NCBI RefSeq assembly: GCF_905475345.1
Contig: NC_066604.1
Span: forward strand, 1,575,001 to 1,639,000
Reading direction: 5' to 3'
DNA: 64,000 nucleotides
Origin: Vespula vulgaris
Taxonomy: Eukaryota; Arthropoda; Insecta; Hymenoptera; Vespidae
Part shown: positions 1 to 11,926 of the stretch, piece after piece
Numbering within the stretch: the first letter of the stretch is position 1
How the letters are laid out: every line of letters begins with the position of its first letter
Program-made: the position numbers and the translations under genes
The notes under the pieces: generated by a model
Seen by the model: the letters and a program-made list of their open reading frames with translations, nothing else
Databases searched by the model: none
Told to the model about the DNA's origin: nothing

Positions 1-494
1 AAAAAATCGAAGGGAAGAGGAAATGAAAAAGTGGAGGAAGAAATAAAGAACAAAAGTTCGGATCGCGCGGTAAAGATTCACGACAAAAAAAAAAACAAAG
101 AAAAAGAAGATCAATAAGACCGAAAGAAAAAAAAAAAAGAAAAGAAAAAAACAGAAAAGAAATTGATCGAAGAAGGGATGACGATGATTGTAAAATTAAA
201 AAAAAAAAAAAATCCAATCAAATCAAGTCAAATCAAATGAAATAATGAAAAAGAAGAAAAAGAAAGAAAAATAATAATAATATAATAATTCTTGTTGATT
301 TTCAGTCGGTCGGTCGGTAGGTCGGTCGTTCGTTCGTGAGAAGATCTCGTTTTGGACGTCGGTGTGCGCTTCTTTACTTTCCCCCTCTTCCTCTTCCTCT
401 TCTTGTTCTTGTTCTTCTTGTTCTTCTTCTTCTTCTCTTGTATATTTCTATCCCTCTCTTTATCTTTATCTCTCCTATCGTTCACCCCTCTCAG

Positions 495-525
<31 letters not shown>

Positions 526-800
526 GTTTCTCTCGTGTCTCTTTTTATCTATCTCTCTTTCTCTCTTTCTCTCTCTCTTTCTATTTCTTTTTATATCTCC
601 TCCCTCGTGCACGCTTTCTTCTTGCGTCGGTTCGTTCGAGTCTTCTCACTTTCGAAAAAGAGTTCTTTGCAAACCTTGCGTCCTCCACCGACGCCTCTCT
701 TACACTGAGAGAACGAGCGAGCGTCTCGACGCCGCCGATCTTCGTGGCCTTACGCGACGCGAGGAAAGCTATCCTAAAAATAACCTTTCGAAGTTCGACC

Positions 801-837
<37 letters not shown>

Positions 838-1774
838 TATATACATATATACACACACACACATATATATATACATACATGCTTTAGACTCGTACGAGAG
901 GGGATGATAGAAAGAGACAGAGGACAAAGACAGAATTCTTTTCCTTTTTTTGTCTCTCTCTCTCTCTATCTCTCTCTATCTATCTATCTATATATCTTTA
1001 TATATATATATATCTCTTTCTTTCTTTTTTTACGAGAAAAACCATCGGCCATTCCGGGGATTATTTTCTTTTCCTGTCCCCCCCCCCACCCCAAAAAAAG
1101 AAAATAAAAAAAAAAAAGAAACCACGATAGGATTTTTATCGTCTTTCTCCGAGAGAAGGGAACGAAGGGAAGGAAAAAAAAAGAAAGAAAAAGAAAAGCT
1201 TTCGCTCGTGATTAAACTTCTTATCCAAAGTTTTATCCAAAGTTTGTGTCCGCCATCACTAACATCACCACTATCCACCACTACCATCATCACCCCTTCT
1301 TTCCTTCTCCTCTTCTTTTTCTTTTCCTGTTTGTCTTTTTCTTCCTCTTTTCCCCTGTTTCCTTTTTTCTTTCTTGTTTGTTTTTCCTGTTCTCTCCTTG
1401 TTCTCTTTTAATCTTCCTTCCTTTCGTTTCTTTCTTTCTTTCTTTCTTTCTTTCTTTTCGTTCATCGGTCGACGTGATAAAAAAATGGAGAATGGCTTTA
1501 CGATGAGACGCTTTCACATATCGCTCGGTTAAAACGTTTGTAAAAGTTTTTTCCTCTTGGACTATAAGGGGGAGACTATAACAGTGTCTTGGGATTTACT
1601 AGATACAATCGGCCATAAGGACAATGTTCAAATTTTTATGGTCTTTACTTAGTATATATGTATATATATGTAGGAATAGTCTCTATCTACGATTAGTTTT
1701 CTTTTCTCTTATCGTACAGGGGAACCTTCAATAATTCTGAAAAGGAAATTGTTGAGAAAGAGAGAAAGAAAGAA

Positions 1775-1813
<39 letters not shown>

Positions 1814-2084
1814 TGTGTGTGTGTGTGCATGAACAAGAGTACATAAGTCTCCTGAAGTCGATTTAAAAGGAACGATAAACTCTAAGCGAAAGCGTATCAC
1901 AAAGAATGCGTTCTCGTAGATAATACATATAAAGAGCTTTCTCCTCCATTTGGCCGGAAGTTTTGAAAAGATACTTTTGAAAAATGATGATAAACTAATG
2001 GCCAGGATTTACGAAATATATCCTGACCATCGTAACTTTCTATGGAACATTCGACATAGAAAAGTTTTGTCATAAGAGAATAGT

Positions 2085-2148
2085 TTATACGATCGATCGA
2101 TCGGTCGGTCGGTCGGTCGGTCGGTCGGTAGATCGATCGATCGTATAA
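2085..2148. repeat. 18-bp perfect inverted repeat flanking a GGTC array
   Basis: Arms 2085-2102 and 2131-2148 are exact reverse complements (TTATACGATCGATCGATC). The 28-bp loop is six GGTC units plus GGTA. This can form a cruciform. Confidence 0.85.
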
Positions 2149-2224
2149 TCGATCCTTCGATCAACTCAATATACTCCGATAGTCGATCAAACGAATTTGT
2201 AAACGTTATCCTATCCTATATCCT

Positions 2225-2256
<32 letters not shown>

Positions 2257-3106
2257 CTTTTTTCTTCATAAAAAATCACTTCGAGTTGATTATAGAATGT
2301 ACAACATATATATGTGTATGTAGTTTTTCTAATCGATCGTTTTGTGTTTTTGTTTTTACGAAAAATTAACAAACAAATCGATGTTTCGAGTGACGTGAAA
2401 CGTTTAGAGAAAGAGAGAATGAGAGTCATCGTTTAAACTCGCAAATTAAAAGAAGACAGCGAACGACGATTTAGAATTCTCCAATTGCTCAGCGTGACCC
2501 CGTCGAAGGAGATTTAATTAGTTCGCGGTTTCTAAGTTTAACACACCTGTGAAGTGGCGTTGCACACATCTTCGTCTCTTTCAGTAGATCCCAGTTTCCT
2601 GCGATCGTAGATTTTGGATAGTCGCCAATATACGTTTCTCTTTCGACCGAAGATCTCTCTCTCTCTCTCTCTTTCTTTAATTATATAGAAATCACTCTTC
2701 CAGGTTGATAATCAAATTATAATATTCATCGAATAGAAAAATGATAAAAATCACTTTCGCTATCTCGATAATTAAATTATAATACTCAGAATATAAATAA
2801 AATTGTTACAATCGTTTCTTCAAAAAATTGTTCTTTATATCGTGTCGATTCTTTTTTTTTATTATTCCAAACGTATCGATTACGTTATCATTCTTCTTTC
2901 GTTATTTGTCACTGCTAATGTTAATATTATTTCAAACAATGGCCGTAGTTATTTTTCCAAAATTTTATCGAGAATTTCTCGAATATAATACGTTGTATAT
3001 GTAAACTTGTTTCAATCGAGATCGCAAAGAGGAAAGAGAGAAAGAGCTAGTCGTTATATACGCCGAACAGATTTAATTTTATCGTTTGTCCCACATAGTA
3101 GAGAGG

Positions 3107-3108
<2 letters not shown>

Positions 3109-3180
<72 letters not shown>
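3109..3180. repeat. (AG)36 microsatellite
   Basis: Uninterrupted AG dinucleotide tract, continued as an AG-rich run to about 3215. Confidence 0.95.
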
Positions 3181-3183
<3 letters not shown>

Positions 3184-3823
3184 GAGAGAGAAAGAGAAAG
3201 AGAGATAGAGAGAGATAGAACTTTTCGTCGTTATCCGAAAATATTTCGAAGGAATTTTTCTTCTTTCTTTCTTTTTCTTCTTCTTCTTTTTTTTTTTTGT
3301 TACATTTCATATGCGAGAGAACTTTTCGAACGAAAGGTACAGGAGGAATTTCTTATTTTTTTAAACGTTCTTCCAACACTTCCAAGATAGTCTCAGCGCT
3401 GTTATCTCGAGCAATCGATTGTTGTGTACCCTGAACAACCTGGACTTGGACGTGTCATGGACCTAAACATTTTTTTCCTTTCTTATTTCGAACGACTTCT
3501 TTTTCTTATCTCGAGGAATTCGTCAAAGTCGATTAGAGAAAGAGAAAGAGATCGTAGAAAGTATTTAAGGAATTCGAAACGTTCGGAATATTTCGTTGCA
3601 CGTATTCAAAGATGGAAGGAGGAAGAAAACGCTTAAGATTTTCAACTTGATTATTGTTACACGATAAACAAGAAGATAGGGATAGAGATAGATAGATTGA
3701 ATAGATAGATAGAGAGATAGAGAGAGATAGAAAAAGGAAAAAAGATCGTAATATTGTAATTTTGTTTACTCCTTCTTCTTCTTTTTCTTCCTCCTTCATC
3801 ATCTTTGTTGTTCAATTCTCGAT

Positions 3824-3868
<45 letters not shown>

Positions 3869-4837
3869 ATACCGATCAATTAGTTTGAAATACTCCGTAG
3901 AAACCTGCTATGTAGTAAGTTTTTACGTCACTCGGAAACGGGAGTCTGGCCTCAGTAGGCGAACACGAGATGGACATTTAAAACCCCCAGCTTATCTCGG
4001 CTTGATATGCAAACATGTGCCAGCCGGATTACAATAAACAATTCCCCGTGTTTTACCAGCCGTGTAGAGCTATATAGTGGAATTCTCAAAACATCAAACA
4101 CACGACTTGGAACTTATAGAGAGAGAGAAAGAGAGAGGGGGAGAGAGAGAGAGAGAGAGAGAGAGATCTGGTCGTTGGATTACGCGAGAATATATTAGAT
4201 TGCCTTTAGCTTTCGGGATATCTCCATTACGAAATTACGTAAGAATAGAAGAGGAGAGATACAGAAGAAGTAGAAAAGAGAGAGAGAGAAAAAAAATGTA
4301 TGCACGCCAAAGATATATATCCGGTTTTTCTCCTTAGAATTTTAACGATCGTACGATCGAGCGAAGTTAACTTCTTGCTATTTGTTAGTAGACGAGAACT
4401 ATTGATTTCATTTGGCGAAGAAATGATATTCTCGATAATGACGAACAAATCAAATAAATAAATAATTAGTTAATTAATTAATCAAATGAATGAAAGAATG
4501 AATGAATGAATGAATGAATGAATGAATGATGAACAACAAGGAAAAGAAAAGAAAGAAAGAGTAATTAAAAAGAGCAAAAGACAAAGAAGATGATAGTCGA
4601 AGAAATTTAGAAATTGATCTTCGATTTAATGCGATATTTTTATTCGATGGAAAAGAAAGAAAACAGAGAAAAAAAGGAAGGAAAAAAAAAAGAAGAAAAA
4701 ATCGAGGCGACACTGGTAACACACGTTGGTATAATGCGCGATAATAGTGCGACGCGATCGACCGTTCCGACGTCGTGCGCGATTAACAGGAAAAATATAG
4801 AGGCGGATAAATATTTCCAGGAAATCCATCGAGGTCC

Positions 4838-4937
4838 CGCCGCCGCCACCGCCACCGCCACCGCCACCGCCACCATCACCGCCACCGCCACCGCCGCCAT
4901 CGTCGACGTCGTCGACATCGTCGTCGTCGTCGTCATC
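4838..4937. repeat. (CCGCCA)n and TCG-rich triplet array
   Basis: GC-rich hexamer array followed by TCG/TCATCG repeats, in an otherwise AT-rich region. No splice sites or start context suggest coding use. Confidence 0.85.
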
Positions 4938-5042
4938 GTAGTAACATGGTCACGCATTCTACCTACGTTTAATCCAACGATATTAACCCCTCGCCAAATC
5001 TTTTCGTGTCCCCCATATATATGTATTAATATGTATATATTA

Positions 5043-5045
<3 letters not shown>

Positions 5046-5073
<28 letters not shown>

Positions 5074-5200
5074 TGTATGTATTGATATGAACGTATATAT
5101 TAATATGTATGTATGTATGTATGTACGATGTTCTATATAAGTACGTATGATGTTTTAAGTGTGTATGTATGTATGTATGTATGTATATGTTCTATATAAG
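5046..5200. repeat. (GTAT)n blocks in a 50-60-bp repeated array
   Basis: Three GTAT runs are separated by related sequence: TATTAATATG precedes two runs, and GTTCTATATAAGTACGTAT follows two. Confidence 0.8.
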
Positions 5201-5508
5201 TACGTATAATGTTGTGTGTGTGTATTTATTATATATCCGGATATCTTCGTGATTCCTCTTCGAGGAACTCAATTGGCAATTCCTGGCCAATCTCAAACAA
5301 AACCGCATCTCTATCTTTTTTATTATTTTCTTTCTCTCTGTTTCTTTCTCTCTTTATCTTTCTATCTTAATTTTTCGAAAAGATAACTAATTGTTCTGTA
5401 TAAATATTGTTATATATAGGTTGATAATAAATTGGCAGAGTGCGATTAGTGTCATTACACAATCTCGTACTTTTCGTTGCACGTTTATAAAACTGCATTG
5501 AGAGATTA

Positions 5509-5553
<45 letters not shown>

Positions 5554-6688
5554 TACAGCAAAATGAAATAGATACGTTTATTTTGTTAATACATCCCCGC
5601 TTTTTTTATTTTTCGTCTCTTTTTCTTTTTTATTTTTTCTTAATCCAAGTCAAATAATACCATACTAAGGACATTATTATTATTAATCTCTGATTATTAC
5701 GTAATTAAAAAAATAGAATAATAGATAAAAAAAAGAAAAAGAATAATGAAAAAAAAAATCGAGAGACAGAGAGAGAGAACATGTGCGTTACGAAGGAAAA
5801 GAGGTAGAGGATGAAAAAAAAAAGATGGTTTCTTTAGAAGACTATTACATATCGTTGGGATTCGCATAACCGGATTTGTTTTCTTCCATTCGCGACCATT
5901 AATGTTTCGAAATACAATCGACATGTATAAGCACACGTATACACACACGCACACGCACCCACAACACACACGCACACACACATATACAGAGAAAGAGAGA
6001 CACGTGCAAGAGATCGTAAAAAGAAAAGAGGCAAGTGGGGATTCGACTCTTCGCGAAGTGAAATTATGCCGATCACGACGCGTTTGCGATATATCGTGCT
6101 GCGTAGAATCGACAAGTCCGCTCGAAATTACGAGAACAAAGTCCAAGAGTAACAGAGATGGATAGAAAAAGAGAGAGAAAAAGAGAAAAAGAGAAAGGGT
6201 GGACAACAAGTAAGGATGTGGACTATACCATCCGATCTTTTGTCCTTCCCTCGGGTCCTTTCGCGAACTTTGATCTTTACGGTCGAGAAATCGCATTTAC
6301 GAAAGTCCGTGAGAATCGTGTATCGAGCAAAGAAAAATCTAGTGTGTGTGTGTGTGTGTGTTTGTATTTCTGTTTGCATTAAGTCGATCACAGGATGGAA
6401 AAATTCCTTTGTCTGCTTTCCTTTAAAATTCTATATAAAATCGAGATAATATAGTTGTATGCATATATGTATGTATATCGAGAAAATAATAGTTTGTCAT
6501 TTTTATATATATATATGTGTGTGTGTGTGTGTATGTCACGTATATACTCTCACATATTCTCTTGCGTATAATCACGCGACGAAATTAGATCGTTCGATTT
6601 ATATTTCTACGGTGCGACGGTGTATTTTTATCTGGTTAGTCTATTTTCGAAGCATGTTCAAAGCGTTTCCTGTTCGTTTGTGTTCGTA

Positions 6689-6710
6689 AACTCCGGAGTT
6701 TGCCGGAGTT
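6689..6710. repeat. 8-bp inverted repeat with overlapping direct repeat
   Basis: AACTCCGG, 6-nt spacer, CCGGAGTT. CCGGAGTT also occurs as a direct repeat 10 bp apart (6693 and 6703). Confidence 0.6.
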
Positions 6711-7857
6711 AAGTGGATAGAGTAAGAGAAAATCTTTTATCGATTTAATTGGACTTCTAATAGTTCTGAAACTAATGTTTCTTTATATACATATATATAT
6801 ACAAACATACATACATACATACATACATATTTACTTATTTCCTTATTACCAAGTTTATCTTTTTAATTAAAATTAGCGTAAAAAAAGGAAAAAAAAGAAA
6901 AAGAAAAAAGAAATAGAATGTAAAAATAGTCGAATCTATGGAATAGTTAATCGATGTACACCTAATTAGATGCAAAAAAAAACGATTCGATGATCAAGTC
7001 ATACTCGAAATTAGAATTTCGAATCACACAGAACCCATACATATATGCATAGGTACGTACGTATATAAATACAGAAAAAAAAAATTGAATTAAAACGAAA
7101 GGAGAGTTCACCGAATACAGTTAGTTATGAACGATTTTCTTTGTTGGACGAAACATAAAAAAAAAAAAAGAGAGAGAGAGAGAGAAAGAAAAAAAAAAGA
7201 AATTTCATCGTCCCTACGAAAAGATTTAATAGAATCCAATTTTACGGAATAATCTATGATAAATGAAATCTATACAAAAGCTGTAAAAAATGAAAAATGA
7301 CGAGTTCCAATGGATTGGCACATCGGATGCATTTTATTCGCTTAATACTCATTATAATAGATCTCATTTTAATGGAGAAAAAAAAAGAAAAAGAAAAAGA
7401 AAAAGAAAAAGAAAAAGAAAAACGTTTACATCTTACGTATATTCATGCACATATATACATACATACATACACATATTCATATCTACATACACTTATTTTT
7501 TCACGCATATACATCACACACATATCCTTAAATACAAGAAGGAAATGGCGAACGCGATGCGACAAATGACTCGATTACGTCCGCGTGCGAAAATTACTAT
7601 CGCGTGCAGGAAAAAAGTTATGGCCGAGTACGGACACAATAAGCGTAGCCTTGGATAACAAAGGAGTCGATCTCTCTCTTTCTTATTCACTCATACATAT
7701 GTACATACATACATACATACATGCACACACGTTATAAACGTGGTAAAGACAAATCGTCTCGCTCCTAGTTTTCTTCTTCTTCTTCTTCTTCTTTTTCTAA
7801 CCGCAATGATACTATTCGTAGCATTTTCTATGCACGCTCTGCGCAGAAAATGCATAC

Positions 7858-7869
<12 letters not shown>

Positions 7870-7912
<43 letters not shown>
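7870..7912. repeat. (AT)n microsatellite
   Basis: Uninterrupted AT tract. Similar ones lie at 7967-7996, 8921-8956, 27429-27467, 28991-29036, 40659-40694, 47763-47804 and 52447-52477. Confidence 0.9.
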
Positions 7913-7915
<3 letters not shown>

Positions 7916-8917
7916 AGAAAGACAGAACACACATACACATATATATTATATACAAACCATAGAGAAACATATATATATATATATATATATATATAGAAGT
8001 CTTTCCATCTCGTTTCCGAGCCGAGGTGGGAACAAAGAATGTAAACACGATAACGAAACGATGCATCGTCATAATATACCACCACCATCTATACTGCAGC
8101 TTCTGTTCATCGTTCTTTCTCTCTTTCTCTCTTTGTCACTATCTTCTCTCTCTCTCGATGCATATTTTGATCGAGGGACGATACATAGATACTAGCACGT
8201 TTTTCAATTTCATTTTCATTTAAACGATTTATGAAATATAATCGTAAAAAAGAGAGAGAGAGAGAGAGAAAGAGATTTTTATAATGGAAATATAAAATAG
8301 AGAATAGAATAAAAATGTGCTCTCATAATCAATATAAAACTCGATCTAATAAACTTGACGAACGTATATATATGTATCCTCCATTATTCTCGCTTTTACT
8401 TTTTTCAAAACTTAGTAAGGCAGCGAAGGAAAAAGCAACCGTGCTGTTTTTTTTTTTAGCGTACTTTTATCGTTCGTAGAATACGTAGGAGAGAGATTAG
8501 GGGAGAAACTAAAATACTGATCAATAAGTAGGATGAAGTGGGACGAGGGGAGGAGGGATGAGGGATGAGGGTCGAAGGGAGGGTTATGGTCTCGACATTT
8601 TTATGTGCTATGTGTAAATATGAAAAAAAAAGTATATATATATATATAGATCGTCTACTAGAATAATGATAGAAATGTATTAGTAGTAGTACATAGTAGA
8701 GAAGTATATATAAATATATATATATATATATCTTCTAATTCTGAAAACGCTATAACACGGGAAAAACCAAGGCTGAGGAAAACATTGAATTCGTCGAAAG
8801 AGATACGTATGTATGTCTGTACGAGATAAGAGGAGGTGGGGGAGGGGGGAGAGATAAAAACAAAAAGGTCATTTAATTTACTTGCATATAATATTTCGAA
8901 CACACACACACATACAT

Positions 8918-8957
<40 letters not shown>

Positions 8958-9421
8958 GTATGTATGTATGAAAAGAAGGGAGAATTCTTTTTAAATTGAA
9001 AGCTACTAGTCGTTGATTTTAAAGAGAATGATAATAAAAAAAAAATGGTTTTCTACTTTTGGTACAACGAGTAACTTCCAAAAATGGAAACGTTTTTGAA
9101 GTAAACCGACTCACCTCGAAACAGAGAGGGGGAGAGAGAGAGAAAGAGGGGATGAGAGGGAGAGATACGTATACGAACATACACATACACATAACACATA
9201 AATATATACATGTACACACCATATACACTCTCACGAACACGAATACACAGTGGTAATAGTGTTCCACGTCGACCTCGTGTCGGTTAAAAGAGGTAAAACG
9301 TCGTATATTTGAGCTATGCTCGTTGCGACCTCGAGCGATCTTCTAATCTCGTTTTCTCTGTATATGCACCGCGTCGAAAGAGAGAGAGACAGACAGAGAG
9401 AAAGAGAAAGAAAGAAAGAAA

Positions 9422-9469
<48 letters not shown>

Positions 9470-9779
9470 GTTCAAATGCGTAGAACAATCCTATTTTCTT
9501 TTTCCTTCTCTTTTTTCTTTATTTACTTAACCATTTCACGGATCGACGATAATCGATCGATTTTCGATCTTATTTCGAGAGAAAAAAATTGAATATAAAA
9601 AATATATGTAAGTACGTACCGAGTTAAGTGTTATGACAATTAAGAAAATGTATATATATATGCATATATACATACATATAATAAAAGTTTAAGAAAAAAA
9701 AAAAAAACGATTATAAATTCTAACCCGAACGCATTAAAAAAAAAAAAGAAAAGATATTACGAAGTAATACGCGACAAAC

Positions 9780-10038
9780 CGAGAACCGTACTCGACGATA
9801 GTCGCACTGACACTGACAGCGTTCTGTCATCATCGCGCTATCACCACATGGTCGGCTCGTTCTCGGCTAACTTCGGCAACGCTCGGCTTACTTCGGTTTT
9901 CCTTTCTCGAGAGGACTTCGTGACGACGACGACGACGACGACACGACACAACGATACAAGACGACGACTACGACACAACGGAGAACGTCCCGTCCCTGTT
10001 GCTGCTTTCCTCTTCAGTGGATCTTCAGAGGGGCAAGG
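9780..10038. promoter_or_regulatory. CpG-rich island, promoter or 5' exon of unknown gene
   Basis: Repeat-poor except for GAC/ACG runs. It has a pair of 15-mers, CTCGGCTAACTTCGG (9862) and CTCGGCTTACTTCGG (9882), related to one at 33924. A plus-strand ATG at 9848 is open to a good donor AAGG|GTAAGG at 10038, so a 5' exon is possible; the encoded Thr/Arg-rich peptide matches nothing I know. Confidence 0.3.
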
Positions 10039-10182
10039 GTAAGGATGTGGAAATACATTCGTCGAGAAAAAGAAGACAAGGTGCTGAGAGAGAGCTGAAG
10101 AGGAAGAAACGACGACGACGACGACGACGACGACTTGGGAGGGATAAAGGATGACTTCATTCGAATCTAACAAAGATAGAAA

Positions 10183-10221
<39 letters not shown>

Positions 10222-11886
10222 AAGAGCGCGTTTTTTAAAACCGACACGATCGAATGCGATTAACTATACGATTCTTACAACACATATCGTACATGCGTAT
10301 ACGTAGAAACATTATCGATATTTCTATTATTTTCTTACATACATAATTATTCCAAATATCGAACGAACGTTCTTTTTTCCGTTCAGATTGTTTTCTTGAG
10401 AAGAAGAAAAAAAAAAATCGTAAATATGAAATTATTTGTAATCGAGTGAAACGCTCGACAAAAATTTCATAAGTTCTTAATCGTTTTTCGTAATTATTAG
10501 AGTAATAGGATGCGAGCATGTATATGTATTTATATTATATAGATATAATGAGGATGAGAAGAGGAGTAAAAAAGATCGAGAAAGGCGCCATCGATCGATC
10601 GATCGATGATTCATCAACGGAATCCATGGAATCGTTAGTACGCGGAAAGTCAAAGTCGAGCGTGTGTCTTGTTGCGTCACGAACAGTAAAGTTCCTTTTT
10701 CCTGAATGAAATTGTACACGACAGAGAAAGAGAGAGAGAGGGGGGGGGGAGAGATGAAGAGAAGGCATATCTAACGTGAATTCTACGAATTTCTATTGAG
10801 TACATCCTGTAAGATTGCCAGTCATTGTTCGAGCACGTGGAAGCTCTTGTAAGTATAACGAAAACGATGATTTTCTAAGAAATCAATTTGTCCTTTCTCT
10901 TGTACGAATATTGTTTATTTACGATTATATATATATATATGTATGTATATATAAACAAAGTATAGACGAACGTAGTACGCACGTACGTATCATAAACATA
11001 AATCTATAAAATTGATCATACATATAAATCTGCAAAAGTCACGTTACATCGGTTTAGTTCGGTTCGATTCGGTTTGCGAATTAAATATATACGTAGCAGA
11101 CATACACACACCATTGACGAGATTATACTCTTTCAGATCTCATTTAAATCGTTTACTCGCGTTAGACTACTCTGAGTATATTTATACGTTTGTATGTATG
11201 TTTGTATATATGTATATATGTATCTAAAGCTCTTCTCTTAATTGGAGTCTGCCCTTTCCCGAGGCTCGATTAACGATTATCACTGTGAACAGTGCAACGT
11301 TGTCGGTCGCACGCCGTCTCTTTTTTTTTCTTTTTTTTTTTTTTTAACACATTACCAACAACACAAAGTATTAAGAAGGAAAAAGCTTTCGATAATTAAA
11401 AAAAAATTAAAAAAAATATATATATATATGTTTCGTAGTATAAGACGATAATTATAGTAAATGCTTCTAGTGAATGATTAATCAAATAGATTAATGTATA
11501 TATTAATGTATACACATATGTATAAATTTAGATTCTCGTATCTGATCGAATGTATTCTTTGGAAATTTGTATTCTTCCATTTTTTGCTCGTCATTATTTC
11601 GATTGTTTTATATTTTTTTTTACAATAATTACTACAATAACAATTGTTAGGATGTTTACTGCAATATTTGCTGTAATATTTACTACGACATTTACATGCA
11701 ACATTTACTATAGTAATATATACTGCGATATTTAATGTAATATTTGTTACAATAATTATTATCATATTTACTACAATATTTATTAGAAAAATAAAATATC
11801 CAAATAATGATAACAAGAGCCATCTTTCTATCGTAAATATTTCTCAATACTACCTTCGTACTATTACGACATTCGTTTCATAAAGA

Positions 11887-11926
<40 letters not shown>

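Noticed and set aside
336..907. Long plus-strand open frames
   Set aside because: Made of CT- and TA-rich simple sequence coding poly-Leu/Ser/Phe and Tyr-Ile; no splice or start evidence.
4614..5090. Frame with an Ala-Thr repeat and poly-Val
   Set aside because: Caused by the CCGCCA and TCG arrays; both strands are open, as expected for the repeat.
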